From NCBI RefSeq assembly GCF_026168105.1, contig NZ_LBMW01000041.1, forward strand, positions 1-64,000: a DNA stretch of 64,000 nucleotides. Reading direction: 5' to 3'. Shown in pieces: positions 26,185-34,116 of this stretch. The stretch's first letter is position 1; each line of letters starts with the position of its first letter. The DNA comes from Streptomyces hygroscopicus (GTDB lineage: Bacteria; Actinomycetota; Actinomycetes; Streptomycetales; Streptomycetaceae). The translations under genes were made by a program, and so were the position numbers. The notes beneath the pieces are model-generated. The model saw only the letters and a list, made by a program, of their open reading frames with translations. It had not been told where the DNA came from and ran no database searches.

Positions 26185-28437
26185 TCACGCCTGCACGGCC
26201 AGGACCAGCGGCAACACCTCCTCCGCCCCTGCCCGTCGAAGCAAGCGCGCGGCGACGGCCAATGTCCATCCTGTCTCAGTCGCGTCGTCCACGAGCAGCA
26301 CCGGACCACCTGACTCCTTGAGAACCGCGGCCAGCGCGGGCGGCACGATCAGTGCCCCGTCGAGCGCCTTGAGCCGCTGCGCACTGTTGCTACGGGGCAG
26401 CCGGGGGACATCGCCCGCGTACTCCACGGAACCCAGCAGCGGCAGCCGCCCGATCTCCGCAATGCGCGCCCCCAGGCTGTGGATCAGCTGCGGACGCGTC
26501 CGGGAGGCCATGGTGACGACACCCACCGGACGGGGCTGTGCGTCGGGTCCTCCGCCGGCCCAACCGCCTGGCCCTTTCGCCCAGTCGGCCAGCACACCGA
26601 CCACGGCCCGCGCGACATCGTCCGGCACGGGTCCGTCCGGTGCCTGGGGCGCCAGTATCGGCCGCAGCCGGTTGCCCCAGCCGATGTCCGAGAGGCGTCC
26701 CAGGGCCCGTCCCTGCGCCGCCTGCTCCCCGGCAGGGATGCGTCCCTTCAGGTCGACCCCGACCGCCGGCAGACCGGTCGGCCACATCTTCCGCGGCTCC
26801 ACCTCGACGCCCGCGCGGCCGAGCTCACCGCGTGCCGCGTCCAGCGCGGCGGGGGAGACGGAGTCGGTGAACCGCGGGTCGGCGCAGTTGTCGCAGCGCC
26901 CGCACGGCGCGGCCGACTCGTCGTCCAGCTGCCGCCGCAGAAACTCCATCCGGCAGACCGTCGTCGTCACATAGTCGCGCATCGCCTGCTGCTCGGTCTC
27001 CCGCTGCTTGGCCACCCAGGCATAGCGCTCGGTGTCGTAGGCCCACGGGACGCCCGTGGCGATCCAGCCGCCCTGGACCCGGCGCACGGCGCCGTCCACG
27101 TCGAGGACCTTGAGCATTGTCTCCAGGCGGGACCGGCGCAGGTCGACCAGTGGCTCCAGGGCGGGCAGCGACAGGGGGCGGCCCGCACTCGCCAGGACGT
27201 CGAGCGTGCGCCGGACCTGCTCCTCCGGAGGGAACGCGATCGACGCGAAGTACTCCCAGATCGCCTGGTCCTCCCTGCCCGGCAGCAACAGCACCTCTGC
27301 ATGCTCCACACCGCGGCCCGCGCGCCCCACCTGCTGGTAGTAGGCGATGGGCGACGAGGGCGAACCGAGGTGCACCACGAAACCGAGGTCGGGCTTGTCG
27401 AAGCCCATTCCGAGAGCGGAGGTGGCGATCAGCGCCTTGACCCGGTTGGCCAGCAGGTCCTCCTCGGCCTGCTGACGGTCCGCGTTCTCCGTCTTCCCGG
27501 TGTACGAGGCCACCGTGTGCCCGCACTGCCGAAGGAACGCCGTGACCTCCTCGGCCGCCGCCACCGTGAGCGTGTAGATGATCCCGGATCCGGGCAACTC
27601 GCCCAGATGCTCGGCGAGCCAGGCCATGCGGTGGGCGGCGTCCGGGAGCTGGAGCACGCCGAGGCTCAGGCTCTCCCGGTCCAGGGGCCCGCGCAGGACC
27701 AGCGCGTCCGTGCCGGCCCCGGTGCCGAGTTGCTCCGCCACGTCGGCCGTCACGCGCGCGTTGGCCGTCGCGGTCGTCGCCAAGACCGGGACGCCGGGCG
27801 GGAGGTCCGCGAGCATCGTGCGCAGCCGGCGGTAGTCGGGGCGGAAGTCATGGCCCCAGTCCGAGATGCAATGGGCCTCGTCGACGACGAGCAGACCGGT
27901 CGCGGCCGAGAGCTGGGGAAGTACCCGGTCGCGGAAGTCGGGGTTGTTCAGCCGCTCCGGGCTCACGAGCAGGACGTCCACCCGGCCCTCGGCCACTTCG
28001 GCCTGGATGGTGTCCCACTCCTCCGTGTTGGAGGAGTTGATGGTGCGGGCGTGGATGCCGGCGCGGGCGGCGGCCTCCACCTGGTTGCGCATGAGGGCGA
28101 GGAGCGGGGAGACGATGACCGTGGGGCCCGAGCCGCGCTCGCGCAGAAGCGCGGTCGCGACGAAGTACACCGCGGACTTCCCCCAGCCCGTGCGCTGTAC
28201 GACCAGGGCTCTGCGCCGGTCCGCCACCAGCGCCTCGACGGCACGCCACTGGTCCTCGCGCAGCCGGGCCTCGTCGGCTCGCGCGCCGATGAGCCGGGCG
28301 AGGACGGCGTCTGCCGTGGCGCGCAGGCAGCCCTCGGCCGCGGCCGGGGCGCTGGGGTCCTGAGCCGGGGTGCGCAGGTCGTCCGCAGCGGCGGGCGTGG
28401 ATTCGTGCGTCGTGGGACGCGGGTGTTCGTCGGTCAT
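26185..28437 (-). CDS. recQ: RecQ-family DNA helicase with C-terminal phosphoribosyltransferase-like domain
   Basis: A 750-residue protein from ATG 28437. ATGs at 28446 and 28467 are also possible, and none has a good Shine-Dalgarno. The helicase has Walker A-like QRTGWGKS, DEAH in VVDEAHCISDWGHDFRP (RecQ motif), TATANARV and QVGRAGRG. A RecQ zinc-binding cluster is CGRCDNC plus an upstream Cys. The last 100 residues are unlike RecQ: VGVVTMASRTRPQLIHSLG, then LLVDDATETGWTLAVAARLLRRAG near 714-737. That is the PRPP-binding pattern of type I phosphoribosyltransferases. The HRDC domain of E. coli RecQ is absent. It is divergent from a DUF4192 gene, with DnaA boxes between. Confidence 0.88.
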   Translation of the reverse strand: MTDEHPRPTTHESTPAAADDLRTPAQDPSAPAAAEGCLRATADAVLARLIGARADEARLREDQWRAVEALVADRRRALVVQRTGWGKSAVYFVATALLRERGSGPTVIVSPLLALMRNQVEAAARAGIHARTINSSNTEEWDTIQAEVAEGRVDVLLVSPERLNNPDFRDRVLPQLSAATGLLVVDEAHCISDWGHDFRPDYRRLRTMLADLPPGVPVLATTATANARVTADVAEQLGTGAGTDALVLRGPLDRESLSLGVLQLPDAAHRMAWLAEHLGELPGSGIIYTLTVAAAEEVTAFLRQCGHTVASYTGKTENADRQQAEEDLLANRVKALIATSALGMGFDKPDLGFVVHLGSPSSPIAYYQQVGRAGRGVEHAEVLLLPGREDQAIWEYFASIAFPPEEQVRRTLDVLASAGRPLSLPALEPLVDLRRSRLETMLKVLDVDGAVRRVQGGWIATGVPWAYDTERYAWVAKQRETEQQAMRDYVTTTVCRMEFLRRQLDDESAAPCGRCDNCADPRFTDSVSPAALDAARGELGRAGVEVEPRKMWPTGLPAVGVDLKGRIPAGEQAAQGRALGRLSDIGWGNRLRPILAPQAPDGPVPDDVARAVVGVLADWAKGPGGWAGGGPDAQPRPVGVVTMASRTRPQLIHSLGARIAEIGRLPLLGSVEYAGDVPRLPRSNSAQRLKALDGALIVPPALAAVLKESGGPVLLVDDATETGWTLAVAARLLRRAGAEEVLPLVLAVQA

Positions 28438-28489
28438 GGCATCCATGCAACCCGATGGGTCGGACATCGTGCGAACGAGTACCGCGACC

Positions 28490-28531
28490 TGTGGACAAGT
28501 CCTGGCGTGCTCATGGCCATGGTTATCCACA
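28490..28531. promoter_or_regulatory. Pair of inverted DnaA boxes
   Basis: The minus strand reads TTGTCCACA at 28490-28498, the preferred Streptomyces DnaA box. The plus strand reads TTATCCACA at 28523-28531, the classical box. The two are inverted, 24 bp apart, in the gap between recQ and the DUF4192 gene. hrdB, whiH and parE flank this locus, so it is not the replication origin (no dnaA or dnaN nearby). Confidence 0.75.
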
Positions 28532-28570
28532 GCCCAAGCGGAATTCCAAGATCCGCGAGAAGGTCGCGGC

Positions 28571-30115
28571 ATGACGAACCACGACGAAGCGGCCGGCTCC
28601 TCCGGCACCGGTGACATGGGCGGATTCGCACACGGCGGCGAGGCCGCCGCCTACACGGACCACGGCCCCTCGGCGCGACCGGGCAGCGAGGCCCAGGTCA
28701 CGCTGCGCACCCCGGCCGAGCTGGCCGACGCGCTGCCGTACCTGCTCGGGTATCGCCCCGAAGACAGCATTGTGCTGGTCGCACTGCACGACCGGGACAG
28801 GCGTGGGAGGTTCGGCGGACGCGCACGCCTCGGTATTCCCACCCACCCCGACGACTGGGGCTCCGTCGCCCAACAGCTGGCGCACGGCCTGGTGACCGGC
28901 AGCGAGCGCAGAGGCGCCCGGCCGGAGAGCATGGTCGCCTACCTCGTCCAGGAACCGGTGAGCGGGGAGACGGGACGCGAGGTGATGGAACGCCTGCGGC
29001 CGCTCGCCCAGTCGCTGCGCACGGCCTGCGGCGCCTTCGACATCCCGGTGGTGGAGGCCCTGTGCATCTCCGACGGCCGCTTCTGGTCGTACTGCTGCCC
29101 GAGCCCCGACTGCTGTCCGCCCGAGGGACAGCCCATGGGCCTGCCCGGCACCTCGGTCCTGGCCGCAGCCGCGACCTACGCGGGCCTTCAGGTCCGCGGC
29201 AGCCTCAAGGAGTTCAGGGCGAGGCTGATTCCGCGTGAGACGGGGGCCGCGCTGGACCAGGAGGTCGCGCTGGACGCCGCGAGTCTGACTCTGGTCCCGA
29301 GGATTCTGGGCGGGGACACCCGTGATGAGGTCGCGGCGGAGACGCTCGGATTGGCCGAGCGGGTCATGGCGCGACTCGCCGAGGCCCCTCCCCTCTCCGG
29401 AGCGTCGGCGGCGGACCGTCGCGACGACGAGATGCTCGGACACGACGAGGCCGCGGCCCTGATCCTCGGCCTGCAGGACCGCGCCACCCGCGACCGTGCC
29501 GCGGAGTGGATGGAGGGGACGGAGGCCGCCGCTGCGCTGCGGCTGTGGCGCGCCCTGGCCCGCCGGTGCGTCGGCTCGTATGCCGAACACGCCGCCGCGC
29601 CGCTGACGCTCGCCGGATGGGTCGCCTGGTCGACCGGCGACGAACTCGAGGCCCGCGAAGCCCTCGCCATGGCTCTGGGCGCGGACCCCGACTACCTCTT
29701 CGCGCGCCTCCTGCACCAGGCCTGCAACGAAGGCCTGGACCCGGAGACCGTCCGCCGCTGCTTGCGCACCGGGCGAGCGGGCCGCGCGGGGAAGGAAGCC
29801 GGCCGCGCGGGCGAAGGGCCGGTCGCCACGGCGCCGGCCGTCACCGAGAACCTGCCGCCGGTCCCGGCGCAGGCCCCGATCCCGGCGCGGCGGCCTCATT
29901 CGACGGCCACGCCCCGTCGGCACCGCAAAGCGCGCCCGATGGGTGGCGGCAGCCGGCCGCCGCGCCGGTCCACCGAGGCGTTCGAGGCCCGCCATCGGCG
30001 CCCCGCCGACACCGCGGCGGCAGATGACGGATCACGGCGCGCGTCCGACGGCGCCACCAGGCGCTCGAGGTCTCGCCGCGGCTTTGACGGGCGGGCGGGA
30101 GAGGAAGACACATGA
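28571..30115 (+). CDS. DUF4192-family protein
   Basis: A 514-residue protein from ATG 28571 (AGAAGG upstream). It opens with VTLRTPAELADALPYLLGYRPEDSIVLVAL, the usual start of DUF4192. Further conserved blocks are CISDGRFWSYCCPSPDCCPPEGQPM (Cys-rich), LAGWVAWSTGDELEAREALAMAL and DPDYLFARLLHQACNEGLDPE. The function is unknown and the family is largely actinobacterial. The last 110 residues are basic, Arg/Pro/Ala-rich and likely disordered. It is divergent from recQ. Confidence 0.88.
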   Translation: MTNHDEAAGSSGTGDMGGFAHGGEAAAYTDHGPSARPGSEAQVTLRTPAELADALPYLLGYRPEDSIVLVALHDRDRRGRFGGRARLGIPTHPDDWGSVAQQLAHGLVTGSERRGARPESMVAYLVQEPVSGETGREVMERLRPLAQSLRTACGAFDIPVVEALCISDGRFWSYCCPSPDCCPPEGQPMGLPGTSVLAAAATYAGLQVRGSLKEFRARLIPRETGAALDQEVALDAASLTLVPRILGGDTRDEVAAETLGLAERVMARLAEAPPLSGASAADRRDDEMLGHDEAAALILGLQDRATRDRAAEWMEGTEAAAALRLWRALARRCVGSYAEHAAAPLTLAGWVAWSTGDELEAREALAMALGADPDYLFARLLHQACNEGLDPETVRRCLRTGRAGRAGKEAGRAGEGPVATAPAVTENLPPVPAQAPIPARRPHSTATPRRHRKARPMGGGSRPPRRSTEAFEARHRRPADTAAADDGSRRASDGATRRSRSRRGFDGRAGEEDT

Positions 30116-30260
30116 ACATCTCCCGCTCCTCGTGCCACCACCCTTCGGTCGGCTTCCCCTCCTTCAGGCGTGACCCCGGCAGCGCCCCTTCCGTTCACCT
30201 GAGGGGCGGAACCCGTGCTCGGGCCGCGCCGCCGCACCGCTCACGACCATCCGGAGCCTC

Positions 30261-31202
30261 ATGCCCCGTCCACACCGTCCCTCGACCGCGACGCCCACAG
30301 ACGTCCCGCCACCCCCTTACCAGGCCTGTGCTTCCCGGGAGGTCCACCAGCCGCGGTCGTGGGCCCGGGCGGGACGCCGCTCCCACAGTGCACCCGGACC
30401 GGCCGCAGGCTTCCGGCCCGCCCCAAGCCCTGTCTCACCGACGCTTCGCACCGCCGATCTGCCGCCCGCCCCCACCTCGCTGATCCACGCCGCCCTGCCA
30501 GCAGCGGCGATCTCCACGCAGGAGGGGCAGCTCACGGGGCGAGGCCTGGAGGGGTTCTACCGAGCGGGTCGGCGCGTGCTCTCCCGCTGTCAGGTGCGGG
30601 CGGCGGGGCGGGAGCCGCATGCGGTGCAGGCTTGGATGATTCTGGCTCCGGGCCTGCCGGACAGGTCGCGGACCGAGCAGCTCGCGCGGCTGCTCGGAGG
30701 TCCCGCCATGGACCCCGGATGGGGACTGCGCGGCCTGGGCGCCAACGAGGCGGTGTACACCCGTTCGGACGCCGTGGGGGAGCCGAGTGGGTCCAGGAGA
30801 CGGCCATCGCCGTCCCGGGCCTGGCAGCCGACGGCCAGGAGAAGGAGGCAAGCGGGCTCTACTGGGCGGGATGCTGTCGGCGGCGGAGACCTTCGGATAC
30901 CGGCTGCCCGAGACGTTCGCGGGTGAGCCCCGCACCGAAGGGGGTGCGCCGCTGCCGCATCCAGTGGCCTGCCGTCGCGCCGCCCGGCGGCCGCCCCGGG
31001 GGGCTCCTGCTGACCGCGCTCGCCGGAATCCGCCCGGACGCCCCGGCCGGGACGTTGACCTCGTGCCCGGATCGCAGCGCTCCGCTCGGCGAGATCGTCC
31101 TGACGGGGCTGAGACTCGCCGGTGCCCCCTTCTCCGTCCGTGTCGGCCGACTCCGGGTCGCCGTGCCGGGGAGGCGGCCGAATGGCTGCAATTGGGGTGT
31201 GA
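30261..31202 (+). pseudogene. Decayed glycogen-debranching-like gene (internal deletion and frameshifts)
   Basis: Pieces of one protein family occur in order but in different frames. The third frame has AALPAAAISTQEGQLTG, EGFYRAGRRVLSR, then after a jump RTEQLARLLGGPAMDPGW and LRGLGANEAVYT (about 30474-30770). A second frame has VQETAIAVPGLAADGQEKEA (about 30790-30855). The first frame has MLSAAETFGYRLPETFAGEP (30870-30930). The second resumes with LLLTALAGIRPDAPAGT and LGEIVLTGLRLAGAPFSVRVG. From memory of Streptomyces proteins with a glycogen-debranching N-terminal domain (about 650-700 residues), these are the first about 60 and last about 200 residues. The central catalytic part is missing. 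Confidence 0.8.
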
Positions 31203-31301
31203 CCTTGGGCGACGTGTCCGGACCGCAGACGGTGGCCACCGACGGGATGCCTGCCGAACAGAAGCGGATCAGCTGTGGAAGCGGTCCACGAAGGGAGTGT
31301 T

Positions 31302-31325
31302 TATCGTCAGGAAGACGACTATGAT
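31302..31325 (+). promoter_or_regulatory. Candidate operator and -10 element of the NUDIX regulator
   Basis: TCGTC-AGGAA-GACGA (31304-31318) is an inverted repeat with partly symmetric flanks (TA...TA). It directly abuts TATGAT at 31320-31325, which ends 6 nt before the ATG at 31332. The palindrome therefore fills the -35/-10 spacer. A repressor bound here would block RNA polymerase. It fits autoregulation by the downstream NUDIX-wHTH protein. Confidence 0.55.
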
Positions 31326-31331
31326 CGCGGC

Positions 31332-32090
31332 ATGCCCTACGACCCGTCAGCCTTTCCGCCCTTCGCCGTCACCGTGGACCTGGTCGTGCTGACCGTGCGC
31401 CGCCATGCCCTGTGCGCGCTGGCGGTGCGAAGGGGTGAGCCGCCCTTTCAGGGCCGGTGGGCGCTCCCGGGCGGATTCGTACGGGCGGACGAGGACCTGG
31501 CACAGGCCGCTGCACGCGAGCTGGCCGAGGAGACGGGCCTGCGCGCCCACGACCCGTCCGCGCCGACGCAGGACCACGGCGCCCACCTCGAGCAGCTGGC
31601 CACGTACGGCGATCCGAAGCGTGATCCGCGGATGAGGGTGGTCAGCGTTGCCCATCTCGCGCTCGCTCCCGACCTGCCGGCGCCACGGGCAGGCGGTGAC
31701 GCCAACAGCGCGCGCTGGGCGCCTGTTGAGGAGCTGCTGCAGCAGGGCGGCTACGGCAGGGACGGGGAGCAGGCCGCGCCGCTCGCCTTCGATCACGCAC
31801 AGATCCTGGCGGACGGCGTCGAGCGTGCCCGTTCCAAGATCGAGTACTCCTCGCTGGCCACCGCCTTCTGCCCGCCCGAGTTCACCGTGGGAGAGCTGCG
31901 CCGGGTGTACGAGGCGGTGTGGGGCGTGGCGCTGGATCCGCGCAACTTCCACCGCAAGGTGACCGGCACGCCCGGTTTCCTCGTCCCCACGGGCGGCACG
32001 ACCACGCGGCAGGGCGGCCGGCCCGCGCAGCTCTTCCGTGCCGGCGGCGCCACGTTGCTCAATCCGCCGATGCTGCGTCCCGAGGTCTGA
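31332..32090 (+). CDS. NUDIX-domain transcriptional regulator (NrtR-like)
   Basis: A 252-residue protein from ATG 31332. Residues 48-70 form a complete Nudix box: GGFVRADEDLAQ, then AAARELAEETGL (GX5EX7REUXEEXGU). Unlike plain Nudix hydrolases, it has a C-terminal winged-helix part: FTVGELRRVYEAVWGVALDPRNFHRKVTGTPGFL, typical of NrtR-type regulators. These sense ADP-ribose or sugar-nucleotide metabolites and control NAD or sugar metabolism. The intact Nudix box suggests it may still hydrolyse. No metabolic partner is beside it: upstream is the debranching pseudogene and downstream an ABC transporter. Confidence 0.85.
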   Translation: MPYDPSAFPPFAVTVDLVVLTVRRHALCALAVRRGEPPFQGRWALPGGFVRADEDLAQAAARELAEETGLRAHDPSAPTQDHGAHLEQLATYGDPKRDPRMRVVSVAHLALAPDLPAPRAGGDANSARWAPVEELLQQGGYGRDGEQAAPLAFDHAQILADGVERARSKIEYSSLATAFCPPEFTVGELRRVYEAVWGVALDPRNFHRKVTGTPGFLVPTGGTTTRQGGRPAQLFRAGGATLLNPPMLRPEV

Positions 32091-32214
32091 CAGTAGGCCC
32101 GGCACCGGCCGGTCGGCAGGGAGCTCCAAGCTCGACACCGGAGGGGGAGGAGTCGAGGCCTGACAGCCCTTCAAGGTCCCGAAAAATTGGACATATCGCG
32201 CTATCTTGCTTCGG

Positions 32215-33954
32215 GTGATTCAGGCGATCGGACTGACCAGCAATCCCCGCAGGGACCTTCCGGCCGCCGTCGACGACGTGTCCTTCGAAGCCCGCGCAGG
32301 TCGCGTCACCGCGCTCCTCGGGACCTCCGGCGCGGGCAAGACGACGGTGCTCAGGCTCATGCTCGAGGTGCAACCGGGCCGTGGCATCACCTACTTCCGG
32401 GGCCATCCGCTGCACCGCATCGCCCACCCCCGCCGCGAAGTGGGTGTCCTCCTCGGCGACGTCCCCGGTCATCCCGCGCGTACGGTCCGCGGGCAGCTGC
32501 GGATGCTGTGTGCCGCGGCGGGCGTGCCCGTCCGTCGCGCCGACGAAGTCCTGGAAGCGGTCGGACTCGTCAGTCTGCGCGGCGAGCGCCTGGGCACCCT
32601 CTCGCGCGGTATGGACCGCCGTCTCGGTCTGGCCTGCGCCCTGCTGGCCGACCCGCACGCGCTCGTGCTGGACGATCCCGCCGACGGGCTCTCCGCCCGT
32701 GACGGCCGTTGGCTGCACGGCATTCTGCGCGCGCACGCCGTCCAGGGCGGCACCGTCCTGTTCGCCACCGCCGACGCCAAGGAGGCGGCGCGCACCGCCG
32801 ACCGCGTCATCACTCTCGACCACGGCCGGGTCGTCGCGGACCAGGAGGTCACCGACTTCGCCCGCACCCGGCTGCGGCCGCGCGTGGCCGTCCGCAGCCC
32901 GCACGCCGACCGTCTCGGAGCCCTGCTCGCCAAGGAGGCCAGGGCGGCGCAACGTTCGGTGGAGGTCGTCCACGAGGACGGCAACCGGCTGACGGTGTAC
33001 GGCAGTACCTGCCCCGACGTCGGCGAGACCGCTTTCCGGCACGGCATCCTCGTACATCAACTCGCGGAGGAACTCGGCGACATGGGGCCGACCGCGAACG
33101 CCGGGGCCGCTCCGCCCCCCTCGGCCGAGGTGCTGAATCCCGGTGATCTGCCCCCGCTGCCGCCGCCCGTCACCGTCCGGACCACTCCCGGCCCCTTGCG
33201 TCCGTTGCGCTATGAACTGCGCCGCGCCGCCGGGGTCGGCACGGGCTATCTCATCGCGGTCGCCGTGCTCGCCGCCTCCGTCGCTCTCTCCGTCCTCCTC
33301 GCCCGCATCGGGCACACCCCGCAGCGCCGCCTGCTGGCCGCTTGGCCCACCGAGCTCCCACTGCCGCCCGCGGCGCTCGGGGCGGGACTGCTCGGCGCCG
33401 TCGCCTTCGGCGACGAGTTCCGCCACCCGGCGCTGACGGCGGACCGCGGGACGGTCCCCCGTCGCCTGGGGCTGCTCGCCGCGAAGCTCATCGTCGTCGG
33501 TGCCACGGCACTGGTGCTGGCCTTCCTCGCCGTGGGCTGCGACCTCGAGACGCTCTACCTCCTGTACGGCCGGGAGCTCGCCCAGGTTCCCGACGACTGG
33601 CTTTCCCTCGGCGCCAGTTGGGTCGGGCTGGTCGTGGGGTGCGCCTGGGCCGGGGTGCTGGCGGCCGGCATCTTCCGGTCCACGACCGCCGGGCTCGCCG
33701 CGGTGGTCGCGGTCCCCGTCGTCGTCGTACCCCTCGTCGAGAAGGTGCCGGCGGGACCCTCGGTGCGGACCGCTGCGGGGTTCTCCGCGCGGATGCGTGA
33801 GCTTGCGCTGCTGCAATGGCCCTTCGGCGCGGGGCGGTATCTCGCCGCCGCGGTACGTGTGATCGTTCAACCAGTGGGCAGCGCACTCACCTTGTCCCTG
33901 ACCGCGCTGATGTGCACGTATCTGTTCACAGCCCTGCGCGGGAGAGTCCGATGA
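32215..33954 (+). CDS. ABC transporter, ATPase fused to membrane domain
   Basis: A 579-residue protein from GTG 32215. The N-terminal ATPase (about 1-220) has Walker A GTSGAGKT (36-43), a degenerate signature LSRGM in place of LSGGQ, and LVLDDPADG, where Asp replaces the usual catalytic Glu after Walker B. The C-terminal half (about 330-579) has about six hydrophobic segments, for example GTGYLIAVAVLAASVALSVL and SWVGLVVGCAWAGVLAAGIF, resembling ABC-2 permeases. The substitutions suggest weak ATP turnover or a regulatory ATPase. It precedes whiH in the same direction, and this pairing is conserved in Streptomyces as far as I recall. A possible leaderless -10, TATCTT, lies at 32203-32208. Confidence 0.82.
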   Translation: MIQAIGLTSNPRRDLPAAVDDVSFEARAGRVTALLGTSGAGKTTVLRLMLEVQPGRGITYFRGHPLHRIAHPRREVGVLLGDVPGHPARTVRGQLRMLCAAAGVPVRRADEVLEAVGLVSLRGERLGTLSRGMDRRLGLACALLADPHALVLDDPADGLSARDGRWLHGILRAHAVQGGTVLFATADAKEAARTADRVITLDHGRVVADQEVTDFARTRLRPRVAVRSPHADRLGALLAKEARAAQRSVEVVHEDGNRLTVYGSTCPDVGETAFRHGILVHQLAEELGDMGPTANAGAAPPPSAEVLNPGDLPPLPPPVTVRTTPGPLRPLRYELRRAAGVGTGYLIAVAVLAASVALSVLLARIGHTPQRRLLAAWPTELPLPPAALGAGLLGAVAFGDEFRHPALTADRGTVPRRLGLLAAKLIVVGATALVLAFLAVGCDLETLYLLYGRELAQVPDDWLSLGASWVGLVVGCAWAGVLAAGIFRSTTAGLAAVVAVPVVVVPLVEKVPAGPSVRTAAGFSARMRELALLQWPFGAGRYLAAAVRVIVQPVGSALTLSLTALMCTYLFTALRGRVR

Positions 33955-33997
33955 CAATCTTCCTTGCCCATCCGTTCCCCTGTGTGCACAACTGCCT

Positions 33998-34024
33998 CGA
34001 AGGACGCCCATTTCTTTCCGATAA
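33998..34024 (+). promoter_or_regulatory. Putative sigma-WhiG promoter of whiH
   Basis: CGAA (33998-34001), a 15-bp spacer, then TCCGATAA (34017-34024). The WhiG consensus is TAAA-N15/16-GCCGATAA: the -10 matches at 7 of 8 positions and the -35 at 2 of 4. It lies about 93 bp before the whiH GTG. whiH is known to depend on sigma-WhiG in S. coelicolor. Confidence 0.75.
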
Positions 34025-34116
34025 GGCGTCAATTGCGACGGGGTGAGCGATCACCCTTTCGTGTGCTTTTCACCAAAGACCTCAAGGGAGTTGGAGACGA
34101 CGCCGACAAAGGATCC

